7,775 nt of DNA from DSNY01 sp037446035. Its GTDB lineage: Bacteria; Pseudomonadota; Gammaproteobacteria; Burkholderiales; Burkholderiaceae_F. The translations under genes were made by a program, and so were the position numbers. The stretch covers positions 1-7,775 of the forward strand of contig JBBIJJ010000167.1 of NCBI GenBank assembly GCA_037446035.1. Reading direction: 5' to 3'. Positions 7,688 through 7,775 of this stretch are shown here, in pieces (within the stretch, counting starts at the first letter, position 1; each line of letters opens with the position of its first letter). Under the pieces are notes generated by a model, which was not told where the DNA came from, made no database searches, and saw only the letters and a list, made by a program, of their open reading frames with translations.

Positions 7688-7775
7688 CTCGTCATTCCGA
7701 GCCGAAGCGCTCGTCATTCCGAGCCCAAGCCCTCGTCAATCCGAGCCGAAGGCCTCGTCATTCCGAGCCGCAGGC
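7688..7775. repeat. 22-base tandem repeat array, four units, reaching the window edge
   Basis: Four head-to-tail units of exactly 22 bases start at 7688, 7710, 7732 and 7754. The shared core is CTCGTCATTCCGAGCC, followed by a variable 6-base end (GAAGCG, CAAGCC with an altered preceding base, GAAGGC, GCAGGC; the reading depends by one base on where the core ends). Unit 3 has CAAT for CATT. Units are directly adjacent, so this is not CRISPR, and 22 is not a multiple of 3, so it is not a coding repeat. Unit junctions can form small GAGCC-GAA-GGCTC-like hairpins. The array may continue beyond the window. Confidence 0.85.

Larger units (their letters stand above)
7433..7775. other. Gene-free structured tail after panB
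   Basis: This 343-base stretch has no supportable gene on either strand. It holds most of the inverted-arm element, two internal hairpins, a near-palindrome at the element's right end, about 30 bases without visible structure (7658-7687), and the 22-base tandem array. No hairpin with a T-run is seen, so the 3' end of the panB transcript is not explained by a standard intrinsic terminator. Confidence 0.7.

Noticed and set aside
7501..7695. Minus-strand 64-codon ORF in the gene-free tail
   Set aside because: It runs through both hairpins and the right inverted arm, has no ribosome site or recognisable motif, and its Arg/Cys-rich composition looks non-coding.
7688..7775. CRISPR array
   Set aside because: The 22-base units are directly adjacent with no spacers, and no cas genes are present.

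Overview
The window looks like a chromosomal housekeeping segment from a high-GC betaproteobacterium, most likely of the order Burkholderiales. The evidence is the strong G/C bias at third codon positions, the protein sequences, and the gene order AI-2E permease, hda, HAD-IB phosphatase, pcnB, folK, deoxynucleoside kinase, panB, which I recall as typical of that order. No rRNA, tRNA, CRISPR array, phage gene or transposase is visible.

Layout. On the minus strand, 1-962 holds the N-terminal ~320 residues of a PurM-like (AIR synthase-related) protein that runs off the left edge. A 223-base divergent spacer (963-1185) carries a short dispersed-type repeat and an imperfect hairpin. From 1186 to 7432 all genes are on the plus strand and tightly packed: an AI-2E/PerM-type membrane protein, hda, a 21-codon mini-ORF, an HAD-IB phosphatase, pcnB (GTG start), folK (TTG start), a small DUF486/DMT-type membrane protein, a deoxynucleoside kinase and panB. 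Three ATGA stop/start overlaps (2250-2253, 2971-2974, 5903-5906) and gaps of 4-15 bases point to one translationally coupled operon up to the kinase. panB follows after 54 bases with its own ribosome binding site.

The genes do not form one pathway. They join replication control (Hda), RNA turnover (PcnB), folate (FolK) and pantothenate (PanB) synthesis, and deoxynucleoside salvage, with a purine-synthesis-like enzyme diverging on the left. folK and panB are both vitamin/cofactor genes, and PanB uses a folate cofactor.

The last 343 bases (7433-7775) have no gene but are highly structured. A 215-base element is bounded by long imperfect inverted arms and contains two internal hairpins. It overlaps the panB stop codon, is followed by a near-palindrome, and lies close to a 22-base tandem array that reaches the window edge. 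This tail and the atypical PurM-like protein are the most unusual parts. I see no convincing new multi-gene system.
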